Assembly: GCA_964563495.1 (NCBI GenBank)
Contig: CAZLYK010000146.1
Span: 1-14,019, forward strand
Direction of reading: 5' to 3'
DNA length: 14,019 nucleotides
Origin: CAZLYK01 sp964563495
GTDB lineage: Bacteria; Acidobacteriota; Blastocatellia; RBC074
The translations under genes were made by a program, and so were the position numbers. Below, piece after piece: positions 13,962 through 14,019 of the stretch; the stretch's first letter is position 1, and the number at the start of each line of letters is the position of its first letter. The notes under the pieces were generated by a model that worked only from the letters and a program-made list of their open reading frames with translations, was not told the DNA's origin and searched no databases.

Positions 13962-14019
13962 AAAATAGACAGGATTAAACAGGATTTTTTCTGCTTTGTC
14001 CTTAATCCTGTTAATCCTG
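13962..14019. repeat. CAGGAT-family inverted repeat cut by the window edge
   Basis: CAGGATTAAACAGGATT (13970-13986) is followed after 17 nt by AATCCTGTTAATCCTG (14004-14019). The two halves are reverse complements except for one extra A on the left. The left arm begins with the usual AAATAGACAGGATT head. The end of the right arm is outside the window. The copy lies just upstream of the DedA-family start, so it occupies that gene's leader. Confidence 0.85.

Overview
The window reads as a chromosomal stretch of a GC-rich, didermic bacterium. The didermic reading rests on an outer-membrane beta-barrel protein ending in Phe, a lipoprotein and a secreted M28 peptidase. A very large kinase-ATPase-solenoid regulator and dispersed repeats built on ACAGGATTAACAGGATT point, from general knowledge, towards Acidobacteriota (perhaps Blastocatellia) or another large-genome environmental phylum. 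That placement is inference; there is no rRNA or marker gene here.

Layout. Positions 1-2321 are accessory: a 5'-truncated DDE transposase remnant (256-1110, minus) lies downstream of an AAA_14/DUF4143 ATPase (1179-2321, minus). A 46-bp perfect inverted repeat (2394-2505) separates these from an exported zinc aminopeptidase of family M28 (2597-4297, plus). The peptidase converges on a small outer-membrane beta-barrel gene (4378-4971, minus) across a 42-bp perfect inverted repeat. A 192-bp divergent spacer with tandem ATAATC and GGGTGA motifs leads into a plus-strand run: an orphan cas6 (5164-5970), a 1265-residue Ser/Thr kinase-ATPase regulator (5991-9788), a free-standing protein resembling the N-terminal half of VioB (9851-11716), and a Kelch-like propeller lipoprotein (11737-13272). 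A DedA/VTT membrane protein (13288-13956, minus) converges on that run, and another repeat copy is cut by the right edge.

How the parts relate. cas6 and the kinase are 20 bp apart, joined by a solo repeat copy. The kinase and the VioB-like gene are 62 bp apart, with a 20-bp-stem hairpin between them. The VioB-like gene and the lipoprotein are 20 bp apart with a strong ribosome site, so they look like an operon. No CRISPR array, other cas gene, VioA/C/D/E homologue or ferritin-like VioB C-terminal domain is present, so both cas6 and the VioB-like gene are out of their classical contexts.

The most striking structural signal is the repeat family. Five of the eight intact genes have their stop codon inside a copy. 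Four of the proteins consequently carry the repeat-encoded residues Arg-Gln-Asp at or near the C-terminus, in otherwise unrelated families.
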